From Symbiodinium sp. CCMP2592 (Eukaryota; Sar; Dinophyceae; Suessiales; Symbiodiniaceae): 64,000 nucleotides of DNA. A program made the position numbers and the translations under genes. Shown one piece after another: positions 1-12,061 of the stretch; the stretch's first letter is position 1, and each line of letters opens with the position of its first letter. The notes beneath the pieces are model-generated. The model saw only the letters and a program-made list of their open reading frames with translations, searched no databases and was not told where the DNA came from. The stretch lies in assembly GCA_905221615.1 (NCBI GenBank), contig CAJNDT010005876.1, positions 181,001-245,000 of the forward strand, written 5' to 3'.

Positions 1-700
1 CTTGGTTATCGAAGGTTATTGTCGTGTTGTTGTTGGTGGTGGTGGTAGCCACAGCAACAACACCAGCAAAAACTAAAGCGATCCCTTGATAATGGGACTC
101 CTAATGACAATGCTAGTGGTGATAATACTAACTATTAGGCACATTAATGGTTACACGATACTACTAAGGGTACTATACAGTAATACGGAGACCTTACCTA
201 GAATAGGCTTTTGGTGTATATTATACTATACTATTTAATGTTGACAGCAACTCCCTTGCACACGGATGCAGGCCGCGCGGACTGAGGCACACGGCAGGGG
301 ACCCAAGCTTCCTTACCTTTGGTTAGTAGGGAATGGAAGAATGATAGTAATAGTAGTTATAATTGGTAGTAATAGTAGTTATATGGTAGTAATATGATAG
401 TAATATGGTAGTAATATGGTAGTGATAGTAGTTATACTTGTACGCCCCACTCTTCCATTCCCTACCAGCCAAAGGCAAGCTTCAGGTCATCAGGGGCTAA
501 GGAATTGGGCGAAGGGTTCCAGTTTAGGGCTTCGGGCTTCTATGGGGACTCTCCATGTTCTTTTCTTCTTGAAGCCTTTACAGGTTACCGGAGTGTGGGC
601 CATATAAGACGGAAGGATAATCCTGTAGACATAATGTTTATGTGTGTTCGGTGTGTTGAGTGGCAGATAGGACCGTAGCAGCAAGGGCATTGAGGACCTA
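1..700. other. AT-rich non-coding stretch
   Basis: Simple GGTGGT and TAGTAATAGT-type runs (about 340-425) and no island with usable splice sites and a convincing frame. Nothing coding can be supported here. Confidence 0.5.
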
Positions 701-2172
701 GGGAAGACAGGCGCTGTTTGCAAGCCTTCCGGGTCGGTCTACATCCCGGTTGTTGTTTGCAGCTCCGGGCAGCTCCGGGCAAGACATGATGAAACTCCCG
801 CAGCAGCCCAGGACATCTGAGGCCTCGCTTGAGGAACAGATGAGGATGACTTTTGCTGCACCTGAACTTGTCAGGGCTTGAGGTACAAGAGAGCACCGAG
901 GTTGTGGACTGTCATGCCGGCTTCCTGACTTGCAGAAACCCTCAGGGGGCCACTAGAGGGAAGCGGTTAGGGAAGTCGCACGTCGTGGTCGTTGACAACA
1001 TGGCAGCAACACGCGAGCTGTGATGAGGCTCTTGCAGCAGCCCAGGACATCTGAGTCCTAGATTGAGGAAAAAGCAATGCTGCAGCTGAGCTTGCCAAAC
1101 AAGAGAATGTTGATGTTGACGTCTGTTGAGCGACAGGCATCGAGAACCTATGGAAGACAGGCGCTGTCTGCAAGCCTTCCGGTTCGGTCTAAGTCCTGGC
1201 GCGTTGTTTGCAGCTCCGCGCAAGACATGATGAAACTCCCGCAGCAGCCCAGGACATCTGAGTCCTCGCTTGAGGAACAGATGAGGATGACTTTTGCTGC
1301 ACCTGAACTTGTCAGGGCTTGAGGTTACGAGAGCACCGAGGTTGTGGACTGTCTTACCGGCTTCCCTGACTTGCAGAAACCCTCAAGAGGGAAGCGGTTA
1401 GGGAAGTCGCACGTCGTGGTCGTTGACAACGTGGCAGCCACACGCGAGCTGTGATGAGGCTCTTGCAGCAGCCCAGGACATCTGAGTCCTAGATTGAGGA
1501 AAAAGCAATGCTGCAGCTGAGCTTGCCAAACAAGAGAATGTTGATGTTGACGTCTGTTGAGCGACAGGCATCGAGAACCTAGGGAAGACAGGCGCTGTCT
1601 GCAAGCCTTCCGGTTCGGTCTAAGTCCTGGCGCGTTGTTTGCAGCTCCGCGCAAGACATGATGAAACTCCCGCAGCAGCCCAGGACATCTGAGTCCTCGC
1701 TTGAGGAACAGATGAGGATGACTTTTGCTGCACCTGAACTTGTCAGGGCTTGAGGTTACGAGAGCACCGAGGTTGTGGACTGTCTTACCGGCTTCCCTGA
1801 CTTGCAGAAACCCTCAAGAGGGAAGCGGTTAGGGAAGTCGCACGTCGTGGTCGTTGACAACGTGGCAGCCACACGCGAGCTGTGATGAGGCTCTTGCAGC
1901 AGCCCAGGACATCTGACTCCTACCTTGAGGAAGAAGCAATGCTGCAGCTGAGCTTGCCAAACAAAAGAATTTTGATGTTGGCGTGTGCTGACTGACAGAT
2001 CGGCAGCAAGAGCACTAAGAACCTTGGGAAGAGAGGCGATGTCTGCAAGTCCTGGGAGAATGTGGTCTGGCGGTAACATGAACGGCCTTTGTCGGCTTCC
2101 CGACATCAGTCTTCGCTGGTTGGCCGCAGCGGCCCGTGAACTCTCAAGCGAAGCTGGAGCGCCTCTTTCGTG
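700..2172 (+). repeat. Tandem repeat, unit about 431-450 bp, three copies plus a diverged one
   Basis: The anchor GAAGACAGGCGCTG recurs near 703, 1153 and 1584, and a diverged form near 2029, giving periods of about 450, 431 and 445. Copies two and three are nearly identical. Inside each unit the word GCAGCAGCCCAGGACATCTG occurs twice in different contexts, so the unit itself comes from an older duplication. One frame is open for over 80 codons in the first full unit (1077-1322) but the next unit has a stop in the same place (CCTATG versus CCTAGG). Either exon-bearing DNA was amplified, or this is a satellite whose open frame is chance. The unit ends near a unique GC-rich segment at 2172. Confidence 0.8.
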
Positions 2173-2502
2173 ATTGCCGGAGATATCACGACCATCATGA
2201 GAACCCTAAAACAAAAACCCTGAAGCCTCATGAGAAGGGCCAGCCACCGAAGCATGGCAGATCTCAGTTTGAGAACCCTGTATAACGACTTGCAGAGCTT
2301 CACAGGGCTCAAAAGAAGGGGCTATTGGGCTTCGTGGCCGCCTACAAAACCGTGTTAAACACCAAAAAACACCGGAAAAAGACACTCCTAGTTCAATAAC
2401 TCCCATAAAAAGACCAAATTCATATACTCCCCCCCTCACCTTAAAGAACCCCTTCGCACCCTCCACCCCCTCTGCCTTTCAAGCAGCCGTTGAGTAGCTA
2501 AG

Positions 2503-3255
2503 GAGCACCTCCAGCTTCTGCAGACGGCGCGTCAGGTGGCTGGTGGAGCGTTTAACTTTCGGTTGTAGTGGCGTTTTCGGGTTCAGGGGCCACGTTTTGG
2601 GGTTCAAGCTAAACCCTAAACTTGCCTAAACCCTAAACCCTAACGTGGGATTTTATGTTTGTGGTCTTTTTTGGTTCGGGGGCGGCTTCGGGCGTTTAGG
2701 GATTTCAGCGCTGGGGTTTGGGGCTTCGGGGTCAACGACATGTTTAAGTTTCTAGGATGCCCAGTAGTACCCTTATTCCCTTTTTGTACTCCTAGGTTCC
2801 TTATACAGTTACCCAATACCAAAAAGGGAGCCTTTTTATTCCTGCTTTGCTGGGGATCCAGTAGAAAAGCAAGAGCAATGAAGATAGAGTCTCAGTAAAT
2901 GCAGCGACGACAGTTTAGCATCAGGATGGCGCTTCCTTTGGTTCCCACAAAGGAGGTTTGGGGTTTAGGGTTTAGGGTTAGGGTTTAGGGTTGTGGTAGC
3001 ATCGCAGCATCGCTACCAAAGCTGCACTCTCCTAACTCCAAGTCTGGCTGTGCTTCTTGTCCTAGCAGTTTCATGTAGGGGCCTTAATGATTAGAATAGG
3101 GTTCCTTTAAAAGGGGTCTAGAGTCTATCAGGGACACTATAAGGGTTTAGAGTAGAAAAACAGTATATACTGGTAACTAGTCAGGCCCCTAGATTTAAGC
3201 CCCTTGAAGTGCATCACGGCCAGTTTTGTCGTGGAAAGCCTTGGTTCGCCGGTAG
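2503..3255 (+). CDS. Candidate 5' exons of gene P (2503-2549, 2905-2955, 3212-3254)
   Basis: Three islands with AG before and GT after: 2503-2549 (ctaag|...GGAGC|gtttaac), 2905-2955 (tgcag|...AAGGAG|gtttgg) and about 3212-3254 (ttgaag|...TCGCCG|gtagca). Each is open in at least two frames, and two different frame choices stay phase-consistent across all three. One choice starts GAPPASADGASGGWWS, which resembles islands near 3865 and 4760. The other contains LASGWRFLWFPQ. The exon calls are therefore supported better than the protein sequence. No ATG start was identified. Confidence 0.3.
3078..3190 (-). mobile_element. MITE family F5, inverted copy
   Basis: Begins GGGGCCTTAATGATTAGAAT and ends in the inverse form AGGCCCC. 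The two ends match the right and left ends of copies at 46597 and 55587 in reverse order, so this copy lies on the other strand. It sits between two candidate exons. Confidence 0.7.
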
Positions 3256-3373
3256 CACCCTTCTACCCTTTCTATTTTTGAGGGTTCCTCTTTTAATGCT
3301 GAATACCAGGAACATGGGTAGCCTTATCAGTAAACAGGACTCTGGGGAACCAGGAGAGCAGTTCGCATTATTT

Positions 3374-3507
3374 GGGAGTTTCCGAAAATAGGGTACCCTA
3401 ACCTAGTACTCTAAATAGTAGGATCCCTCTTATAAGGACCCCCCAAATAAGGTAGGGTTTAGGGTTTAGGGTTCAGGGGTTTAGTACCCCTGTTTTCGGA
3501 AACCCCC
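3374..3507 (+). mobile_element. MITE family F2 with telomere-type repeats inserted inside
   Basis: Ends are GGGAGTTTCCGAAAATAGGG and its inverse, flanked by a short TATTT/ATTT target duplication. About 30 nt of TTTAGGG-type repeat (about 3452-3484) interrupt the right half compared with other F2 copies. Confidence 0.75.
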
Positions 3508-3689
3508 ATTTGATGCAACATCTCAGAGCAACGCTTCTGCCACTGAGCTCGGTAGGATCCACCAGAATGCCTACAGTGTTCATATGTTGAGAATCAAGTT
3601 CCCTACTGTATCCTCCAAGGTATGGTAAGCGAAAATTTTGGGCTGTTTGTTGAAGAACTGGTAGTGCGAATATCGACTTCGGAAGTTTC

Positions 3690-4900
3690 AATCAACGGCT
3701 TTCCGGTGCCACTGTTGTTGTGACTGCTACTGGTGCTGCAAACTACTAACTACTAGTACTCGTACTAGTACTCATGCTGGTATCAGTACCAGTACTAGCG
3801 CAAGCTAGTGTTGCGACAGCCCTGTCCGTGATCATGGCTCATTTTTCGGAAGGTGCCCCTCCTGGATCTGCAGATGGCCGGGCACCCATCGCGACAACAT
3901 GTAATATCGGGACTTATGCTGTCTAAGGTAAAGGCTGCTACTACTTGCATGTGCTCTCTGCTCTGTTTCTTTCCGATGGTCTTGCAGAGCCTCCATAGCT
4001 CTTTGAATGGCCCCTCTTTGAGACTATAGCGGTCGGAATGTTTAGTATTGGTGCTCGCTTATAGTCCCCGTATAATAAACACAGTACATGATGCTCCGAA
4101 ACTCTGCCGTTATTGCTTCGGTGCCTATACTGCGGTAGGACGACAGGGCACATTAAACTAAAGTAGCATAATTTCGGCCAGGCACCGCAATTTGAGCTTC
4201 TCAGCACTGCGCTAGTCCGCAAGACGTCGTAAAACAAGAAACGAGGTCAAACTAAACTTCTTTCCTCCCGATGCCTTAGGTAGGGCCCCCCAAAAAGCAC
4301 ATAAGCAAAAATTAGGTAGGGATATCCCCACAAAATGCTTATGCTTATGTGCGTTTTTGGGTCCCTATTAGGCACCCTGAAGCCCGAAGTGCTTATGATT
4401 GTTTTTGCAAACATGCGCAGCTGCTGAGATTCAAGATGTTCGGGGCCTCAGGGACTTCCTTGCGTGTCCTGCCGAAAGGTACCCCAATTTTCGGAAACCC
4501 CCACATAGGTGTACAACAGCAGCTTTCAGTATTCAGAGTTGCTGGCATTTCCGGCTGTGTACTAACACCTGTGTCATTTGAGCTTGATATTCCTTGTTCC
4601 TTGTGCCATTTGGTAGGATATGCTCTTGTGCAGTGCCGCTACCAGCGCAGTTGTGCATGCAAGCGGGTTCTTTGTCTGTCAAGTGTCAACTGTTTTTCTG
4701 CATAACTGTTGCGACAGCCTTGTCCCGGGCCTTGCTGTCATCGTAGCTTATCTTCCGAAAGGTGCACCTCCTGCGTCTGCAGATGGCCGGGCCCCCATCA
4801 CGACAACATGTCGTGTTAAGGTAAAGGCTGCTAGTACTTACATCTGCCCTCTGATTTGTTTCTTTCTCATGGTGTTCCGGCAGAGAGCCCTCTAGAGCTC
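3690..4900 (+). repeat. Segmental duplication containing a candidate exon
   Basis: About 3800-4010 and 4690-4900 are diverged copies of one segment. Both contain an island that can be read as GAPP(G/A)SADGRAPI, then GTAAAGGCTGCTA, then a T-rich stretch, a CAG and an AGAGC exon-like block. A further partial copy of the flank (CAGTGTTCAGAGTTGCTG) lies near 5040. The block after the CAG has an in-frame TAG in the first copy but not in the second, so at least one copy is probably decayed. This looks like duplication of an exon with its neighbouring introns. Confidence 0.55.
4283..4371. mobile_element. MITE-like palindromic element
   Basis: AAAAAGCACATAAGCA near 4293 is mirrored by TGCTTATGTGCGTTTTT near 4345, with about 35 nt between the arms. 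It is present once in the window. Confidence 0.5.
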
Positions 4901-5687
4901 TTTGAACGAGCCAGCATAGGATAGATCGTACGTCATCTCACTCCTCGCAGTAAGCTGCCGAACTAGCTTGACTTCGTAGGTTCAGCAAGCCATGCTGTCC
5001 TTGTGAAAAATTCAGTCTGCTGTGTCCAAGAGCAGCAGACAGTGTTCAGAGTTGCTGTCAGGTGGGGCCATCGCGGGATGAATAATGCCAGCCTCTAGAG
5101 TTCGTACCCTGATTCCCGTGTACCGGCAGCTTTGTCATTCGAGCGTGATATCTTAAACCCAAACCTTTTAAACTTTGGGGTCGCAAATCAGGGCCTGTTC
5201 GCAGTGAGTTCTCAGACGTCCGATCGGCGATCTGGAGCGACGGGGCCTAATGGTCATGCTAAGGGATACTTAGCATTAATCTTGAATTTTTGAAACTTAT
5301 AAACCTTGAGAAACAGCTAAAAGTTCGATTTTTGCTTGTGGTCGAAGTTCAGTAAAGTTATAAGTTGTTAGTCATTGTCATCATTGCTCTAGTTACGGTT
5401 ACGTACTGTTATGTTTTTCCGACTGTTGCAATTTATGTTCTGTCGCATGGCAATGGCAGCCCTAATAATGTTGCAGCTGCTTATCGTCTTTCTGAATCAT
5501 GTCTGTCATTGCTACGGTTCGTGCTGTTACGACTGTCTAGTTGGCACTTCGCACCAGAACATTGCCGTCGTTAGCGTAAGTAGTACCATTGTAATCGTTG
5601 CCCTCATTCAGAAGGAAGATCATAATGATTGTTAGGATCGTAGTCAGAGTTCGGCCCTGTACCCTAATCCGCATTTTGTCATGCCAG

Positions 5688-8600
5688 GTGCCCCACCGGC
5701 CTCGGCCGAGAGCTCTGGTGGAGGTTCGGGCTTGAGCGCAACATCAAATTAGAAGGTTTAGGGCTTTAGGGTTTTAGGTTCGAGGGTTTCAAGGTTTGTG
5801 GGTGGCACTGGGTTTGGATGTTGCAGCAGGGGGGGGGCTACGCGAGACCCTCACTCGCATCTATGTGGCTCATATGTGGAGGTCGAGGGGTAGCTGTAAG
5901 TGGGGGTAAAAGTAGGGTAGCTATAATTATAACTGGTGCAATGTCGAGTGTCGTAGGTTGGGTGTTGTAGACGCTTGGAATTGGGTAGACCCGAAACCCC
6001 AAACCCGAAGCCCTGAACCCTAAACCCTGAACCGAAACCCTAAACCCCTAAACGAACCCTAAACCCAAAACCCTTGAACAAAAACCCTAACCCCCAAACC
6101 CTTAAAAGAATCCTGAACCCTAAACCCCAAACCCGAAACCGAAGCCGCAGGTGGCACTTTGGAGCCGGAAGGCGGCCGGTCAAATGAAGCCCCGGCGGCG
6201 GAAGGTGCGGATGTAATTTCTTCGCCCAATATCCCAAAAGGTCCAAGTATCATCCTGGTATATACTTATAGGGTATTTTGGGGGTCTAAGTATGTCCCAT
6301 GATGATACTTGGACCCTTTGGGTATGGGAGTTTCCGAAAACTGGGGGTACCTTACTTGGGGCCCCTTATAATAAGGATCCTACTATTTTAGGGCACTATA
6401 GGCAGAATAGGAGCCTCAATGCTTACAGTCTAATACATTTTATAAAGCAGAGGAACACTCCAAGATAGTGTGGGTAATTGCTGCCAAATATTCAGGCACC
6501 TTACTCCCCAAGCCTTAATCCCTGAATCGTAGTGTAGGGGAGTTTCAACGTTCAGCCCATGGAGACTGGGTTTCATGGCTTCGGGAGTTGTTTGTGGGTT
6601 TAGGGTTTAGGGTTGAGGGTTGAGGGTTCAGGTTCCGGGGGTTTGAGCTTCATCGAAAGGCCTCGTGTCGGCTAGCGATGCCAATCGTTGAATCGTCTAT
6701 TGTTGTTTTCATGTGGGCGGTATTACCATTGGCATGGACCATGCATGTTGTGACGATTTCGACTGTCTAGTACAGCTACTGTTGATACAAGAACACCGAA
6801 TCTCCAAGCCCGAATAGCTCAAACACTGTATAGCCAAGCTCCAAAAGACACCCTGTCCAGACCCTCTGAGAAGCATTTCAGCTCTAAGCCCGCAGGAGCC
6901 CCAAAATCTTCAAGAGCCCTACTAAACACCACCGAAACCTCCTCAGAGCATTTTTGAAGCCTCCAGCCCCAACCTCCCTTGCTCCCAAAACAGAGGGTTT
7001 AGGGTTTAGGGTTGTAGGAGCTAGCCTTTTCTGAAATCCCGGCGCCCGAACCCACCCAAACTTACAAAAACCCCGAAAGCCTGAAGCCCTTAAACCTCTG
7101 AACCCCTAACCCTAAACTTTGCCCTAAGCCCTCAAACCCTTAAATCCCTAAATCCCTAAACCCTAAATCCCTACACCCCTACATCCCTCCCAAACCCTTG
7201 GGAGCCTCTTTTCAGCTGCATGGGCAGCCGAAGGTGCTCCTGCGGAGGAAGCCCCGCCACCGGATGCTGAAGGAGCGGTTTAGGGTTTTAGGGTTTGGAG
7301 TTGTAGGGTTTAGGGTTTAGGGTTTTAGGGTTTGGAGTTGTAAGGGTTAGAGTTTAGGGTTTTAGGGTTTGGAGTGTTAGGGGTTAGGGTTTAGGGTTTT
7401 AGGGTTTGGAGTGTTAGGGTTTAGGGTTTAGGGTTTTAGGGTTTGGAGTTGTAGGGTTTAGGGTTTGGAGTTTTAGGTCTAAGGGTTTAGGGCTTTAGGG
7501 TTTTAGGGTTTAGGGTGAGTTTAGCGCTAAGTTCGGGGTTTAAGGTTTAGGGTTTTAGGGTTCGAAGTTCAAAGTTTAGTTAAGAAGGAGACAAAGGGTC
7601 GGATTGATTGTGCTCATGATTGGGATGGCTGGTACCGCGGTTATTAATCATTATTACAAGTTAGTTTGCGATTTGAGTATTTGTTAGTTTATGCTACAAG
7701 AATAAGCATGACAAGCATTCTTTAAATATTCGTAGCAGCAGTAGCAATATTACTGAACAACTAGTACCATCAATGGATTGGATATGCTGCCATTATGATC
7801 GTTACTATGATGCTAATTACTGCCGTTCTTGTCATTCTTTGTCATTCCTGTGATTTCTGTTGTTGTAGCGTACTGAATTACCCTAAAACCTGAACCCTGG
7901 GCTGTGGGGCTTCTGGATGTTGGGCGCTTGTAACTGCCGAAATCCTCAACGGGGTTTAGGGCTTCAGGGCTTGAGGGTTTTAGGGTTTAGGGAATCCCAG
8001 ATTGATATCGTTGTGGGGGAATTGGTCGGGGCTTTTGGGGCGTTGAAGGACCACTGCTGGTTCCTGTTGAGGGTGGGGGTTAGGATTAAGGGCTTTAGGG
8101 CTTGTGCTTCACAAGTTTGCCCTAAAGTCAACGAAGGAGGTTGGGAGTTGGGCGTCGTAGCGAGTCGTAGTATTCGCCGCGGCAGTCATAGTGTTGATGG
8201 TGGTGGCGGCGGTGGTCAGGAAGCTGAACCATATGAGCTTCATAGAATATTAATGTACAAATAAATGTACAGCGGTGCATTATATCCGGAACCTTAAACC
8301 CTAAATCCCTGCGCACGAAATCTGGTTTTGTACGATTTTGGAGCCCTGTCTAGCCCGGGATCTCTTCTGCTCCAGGTGGCGGCGGTTGAAGAGACAACGA
8401 GGCCACACTGCTGCGGGCAGGATTTTGAGCTAGTTGATAGTAATAGTGGAAGCACATGGAAGACTATAAACGGGATACTATACTTCAGTATATAAGCATA
8501 TAGTAAACAGAAAGCAGGGAACACTACTGGACAATGCAGACATCGATATGCTACGCTGGACATTATACGTCTAAGCCCTACACGCGGGACCTGGGTAAGT

Positions 8601-10742
8601 CCTCCCTCTTTCGCGGCTGGAGACATGCTGCATTTCGCTGAGAAGACTCGCCCACATGATCCTAATCCGGACAGCCTAAATACATATGTATTCCATCCAA
8701 ATTAGTTTTCGGACTATAGTTCCCAACACCGAACTTCCAATTATTCGGGCCCCTAGACTAGACCCCCCCAACAACATCTGACTTCAGAGTCCTCACGCAT
8801 GAAAGTGCCAGAGCCCGATAGGGCATAGTTTAGGGACCATCATCAGGGCAATATTCATTGTCATGGTTGTGGTTTTGATCGCAACCGTTTTGACAGCCGG
8901 GCCATGAAATCAAGAACACACAGTCATTAACTTGAAACATTAAGCCCCAAGCCCTATACTGTGCATATACATTCACCCGTACATACATCAACTCTATAAA
9001 CAAACCTAAACCCTAAACCCTAAACCCCAAACCCTAAACCCTAACCCCTAAACCCTACACCCGAACCTAAGATAACACGGCAAGTAAGCTTCTCATAGCT
9101 TTCTGTGGTGACCAGGGCCTGTGGCGCCTGAGGCGCTGAACGGGCCGCCGCCGAAGAGGCGGCTCCTGGGTTCACTACAGGGGCCTAAACAACTGTTGAT
9201 GATGGTTCCTTTAAAGGGATCTATAGGGGTACCTTTAGGGGGTTCTTTTAAAGCATCTATAGGGTTTTAGGGGTTAGGGTTGATGATATACATCCTGCAT
9301 TACCTTAAGGACCCTTAACTATGGGAATTATGCTAGATTCCTTATTATGGGTAATGCAGGATTTAGATCATCAACCGAATTACCAACAGTATAGAATAGG
9401 GCTCCTGGTTTAAAGGGTTCCTTTTAAAGGGGTCTAGAAGGATTCCTACAAGGGATATTAGGAGGGTTGGCATAGGGGGGGCTTAAACAATTACCAATAA
9501 TACTATTGTGGGGGTTCCTATTATAAGTGTGGTAATAGTGGGCCCCCAAAACCCTATTCTACGTTTTTGAGGGCCCTACAGTATGGGTTCTGGGGCATTT
9601 GTTGGCTTCTAGAAGATGGATTTTCGCTACAGGGGCTCGGAAAGCACGATTTAAGGCTGTGTAGCATTGACGGTTTGGGTTGGGGTTTGGGGGTCACGGG
9701 GTCTGGGGTTTGGGGCGTGTGGGGTTTTGGGTTTACAGGCTCTGTGCTGCATCTTGTTGGGGCTGGGGTTGGGGATGGTCGACTTTGATCGGGTTGCGGC
9801 TGGTTTTGTCTAGTCTTATTTGAGTTTGTTCTGGCTTTGATCAAGACTTATCCGGGTTGTTCTGCAGGTGCACAGCCCTTATAGGAATCCTTAAGAAGGC
9901 AACAACCCGAAATCCCTGAAGGAATCCTCGAAGACGAACCTTGAAGATTCCTGAACAGTAGGCGGCCATGCTTTGGCCTTGTTTCCCTGGCAGGCGGCAT
10001 GTTGCTTGACGAATTGCCGTGGCGGTGTCACCCTCGAACTGGAAAAAGCTTGCTTTTGCGCGAACCCAAGGCCCCTGAACCCTAAACCATCCCCGACACT
10101 ACAACCCTAAACTCTCCAGGCCTTAAGCTTCAAACCCATCGCAGCCGCGATGTTCTTTTCTTCTTTTGAATAAGGAAGATAGAGCGGCAGCAGAGGGCGA
10201 TGTCGGCTTCCCTAAGCCCTAAACTCCCAGCGGCTAACGCTCCGCGCGCATTCCCCGGCCCGGCACGGTGACACCGGCCGCGGGGAGGGGGAGGGGGAGG
10301 GGGAGGGGGAGGGAGGGGTGGGAAATTCTTTGGGGGGGTTTCGGGTTTAAAGCTTTCAGGGGGTAACCCTAAACCCTAAACCCCAAAATAGGTACCCTAA
10401 GCCCTAAACCCAAAATAGGGTGGGGCCCGCACCGGGGGAAACTCTGGGGAAGCCCGCTTGGGCCCAATTGGGTACATTATCTTCAAAGAATGCAGAAACT
10501 TGATGGTCAGCGGAGCAGAGAAAGTTCACTCCGAGACTGAGTTCTCGACGCTTCTGCACATCCCCAACTCCTAGCCTGAAGCTCCAGCCTCTCATCCCAC
10601 GCCTCCCTAAACCCTAAACCCTAAATCCTAAACCCTAAGCCCTAAACCCTCAATCCTAAACCCTAAATCCTAAACCCTAAGCCGTAAACCCTCAACCCTA
10701 AACCCTGAAAGTGGCTCCCACCTACCGCCTTCCGCCGCTCCG
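5688..10742 (+). CDS. Candidate 5' exons of gene P, Ala/Pro/Glu-rich linker region
   Basis: Islands with AG and GT borders: 5688-5723, 6151-6204, 7216-7277, 9116-9169, 10231-10267 and 10712-10742. In the preferred frames most are phase 1 to phase 1. They read GAPPASAESSGG, GTLEPEGGRSNEAPAAE, AWAAEGAPAEEAPPPDAEG, PVAPEALNGPPPKRR, ANAPRAFPGPA and GSHLPPSAAP, an acidic, proline-rich and probably disordered segment. The last two join in phase to the better-supported exon at 12062. The exon at 7216 fits only with a GA donor or with an exon I missed. Several islands are also open in other frames, and 10726-10842 is open on the - strand as well. No start codon was found. No domain was recognised. 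Confidence 0.35.
6231..6318. mobile_element. MITE family F15
   Basis: CCCAAAAGGTCCAAGTATCA at the left is mirrored by GATGATACTTGGACCCTTTG at the right. It abuts the candidate exon ending at 6204 and is followed directly by a truncated F2 copy (6326-6420). Confidence 0.65.
7270..7575 (+). repeat. TTTAGGG-type degenerate telomere repeat block
   Basis: Long run of TTTAGGG and TTTTAGGG variants with GGAGTTGTAGGG spacers, starting directly at the donor of the candidate exon that ends at 7277. Comparable blocks lie at 10860-10950, 47378-47670, 58155-58440 and 62468-62610. Mirror CCCTAAA blocks lie at 9000-9060, 10600-10705, 12000-12058, 35090-35180 and 40540-41230. Confidence 0.85.
7580..9000. 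other. Intron-like region without a supportable exon
   Basis: Mixed unique sequence with short TTTAGGG tracts. The islands near 7900 and 8050-8170 have no frame and splice-site combination that joins to neighbours. No element with clear inverted repeats was found. Confidence 0.4.
9284..9374. mobile_element. MITE family F3
   Basis: GTTGATGATATACATCCTGC at the left and the inverse GCAGGATTTAGATCATCAAC at the right, a full-length copy. Broken F5-like pieces flank it on both sides (9175 and 9390-9560), suggesting nested insertion. Confidence 0.75.
10270..10318. repeat. (GGGGGA)n microsatellite
   Basis: Five to six copies of GGGGGA directly downstream of the candidate exon ending at 10267. Confidence 0.9.
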
Positions 10743-11448
10743 GTGAAGCTCGAAGCTCTCGTCGGGTGCTCGTAGTCCTCGTCGAGTTTTGTCGAAAGAT
10801 TGCCAATCGGAGCTCTGCTTCATTCCGGAAGCAAGCCGCTTCCTCAGAGGGTTCAGGGTTTGGGGGGTTTTGGGGGGGGTTTAGGGGTTTAGGAATTTAG
10901 GGGTTCAGGGGTTTAGGGGTTTAGGGGTTTAGGGTTGAGGGATTTAATTTAGGGTTTAGGGACCGGGGATTTTGCACGTTGGGGCCTGGGATGGTCTTAC
11001 AAGAGGGCTTGAGAAGAAGTAGCAACATGATTCCTGAGGTTTCCTTACAAATTCATTAAGTGGACTACCGTAACATACCCCCATTCTTCTGCTTCAAAAT
11101 ATTGAGGCCGAGGGATTCTCGGTGGAAAGGGCACGCCGTTGGGCCTAGTATGGCCTAGTACGGTGCTCATGCTGGAATGGTAGAGGTGAGGTTTAGGGGT
11201 TTGATTGGGGCTCAGAACTTTCGGGTTTGGGGATCAGGATTTAGGAATTTATTGGAGCTTAGGTTCAGGAGATAGATCTCGGCTTGCTTCAGTTCATGTC
11301 GTGCGCGTGGTACGGAGCACGACCAGTTGACTTCCCCCGAAGTCACGTTAAAACAGAGCAGAGACTGTGCAAGCTCCTTGCAGTAACAGGCAGAAGCTAA
11401 CCTCTAAACCAGAAGTCTGAACCTTAGGCGCTAGCTCTAAAGCTTCTT

Positions 11449-11990
11449 AGTAGCTGAGTGGATACACTTTATACTTTTTGGGATAATATGACCCCCTATA
11501 AAACTGAAAGTGTACACTTTTTGGGGCTGATGAACTCAGCAACTAGGGCTTAAGTTGGACTCATTAACCTCAGCCTCAACACCGTCTAAACAAAGCAGTC
11601 CTCAAGCCTGACGCCCGCACTCGAAGCTCAGCAGCCCTTTCGTGCTGCGAGCTCATCCAAAATAATGACATCTTAACAGCAACATCGAAAAGTTCGAGAC
11701 GCGGCTTTTTAAAGTATACGCCGGACCAGCGAATCCATTTTGGCATCCCTAGCAACAGCAAGGGGCTCCAGCCACGAAAATCATATTATTTGCAGCACGT
11801 GTCCTTTGTCGTGTTGGTTTTCGGGGCGTGTGACTGCAGTGTGGTTCACCTCAACTTAGTCCTACACCCTGAAGTTTCCCTACGTAGGGCACCAGTTACC
11901 TAAATAGCAGGTTACTGGGGGTGTATTATATATATATATATATATATATATGGTTCGTAACCCACTATTTAGGGAACCGGAGCCCTCGGG
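11449..11990. mobile_element. Two MITE-like elements in an intron
   Basis: About 11449-11550 is bounded by TAGTAGCTGAG and CTCAGCAACTA with internal TACACTTT / AAAGTGTA arms. About 11862-11985 has CAGTTACCTAAATAGCAGG mirrored by CCACTATTTAGGGAACCGG around a (TA)n core. Both are single copies here. Confidence 0.45.
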
Positions 11991-12061
11991 CTTGAATCCC
12001 AAACCCTAAACCCTAAATTCCCTAAACCCTAAACCCTAAACTCCCTAAACCCTAAACCCAG

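Noticed and set aside
9000..9062. CCCTAAA runs as a true chromosome end
   Set aside because: The runs are short, degenerate, in both orientations and followed by more unique sequence, so they are interstitial.
10726..10842. 39-codon - strand exon (EAACFRNEAELRLAIFRQ) with good AG and GT borders
   Set aside because: All other models are on +, and the + strand reading GSHLPPSAAP joins gene P in phase. It is kept as an alternative only.
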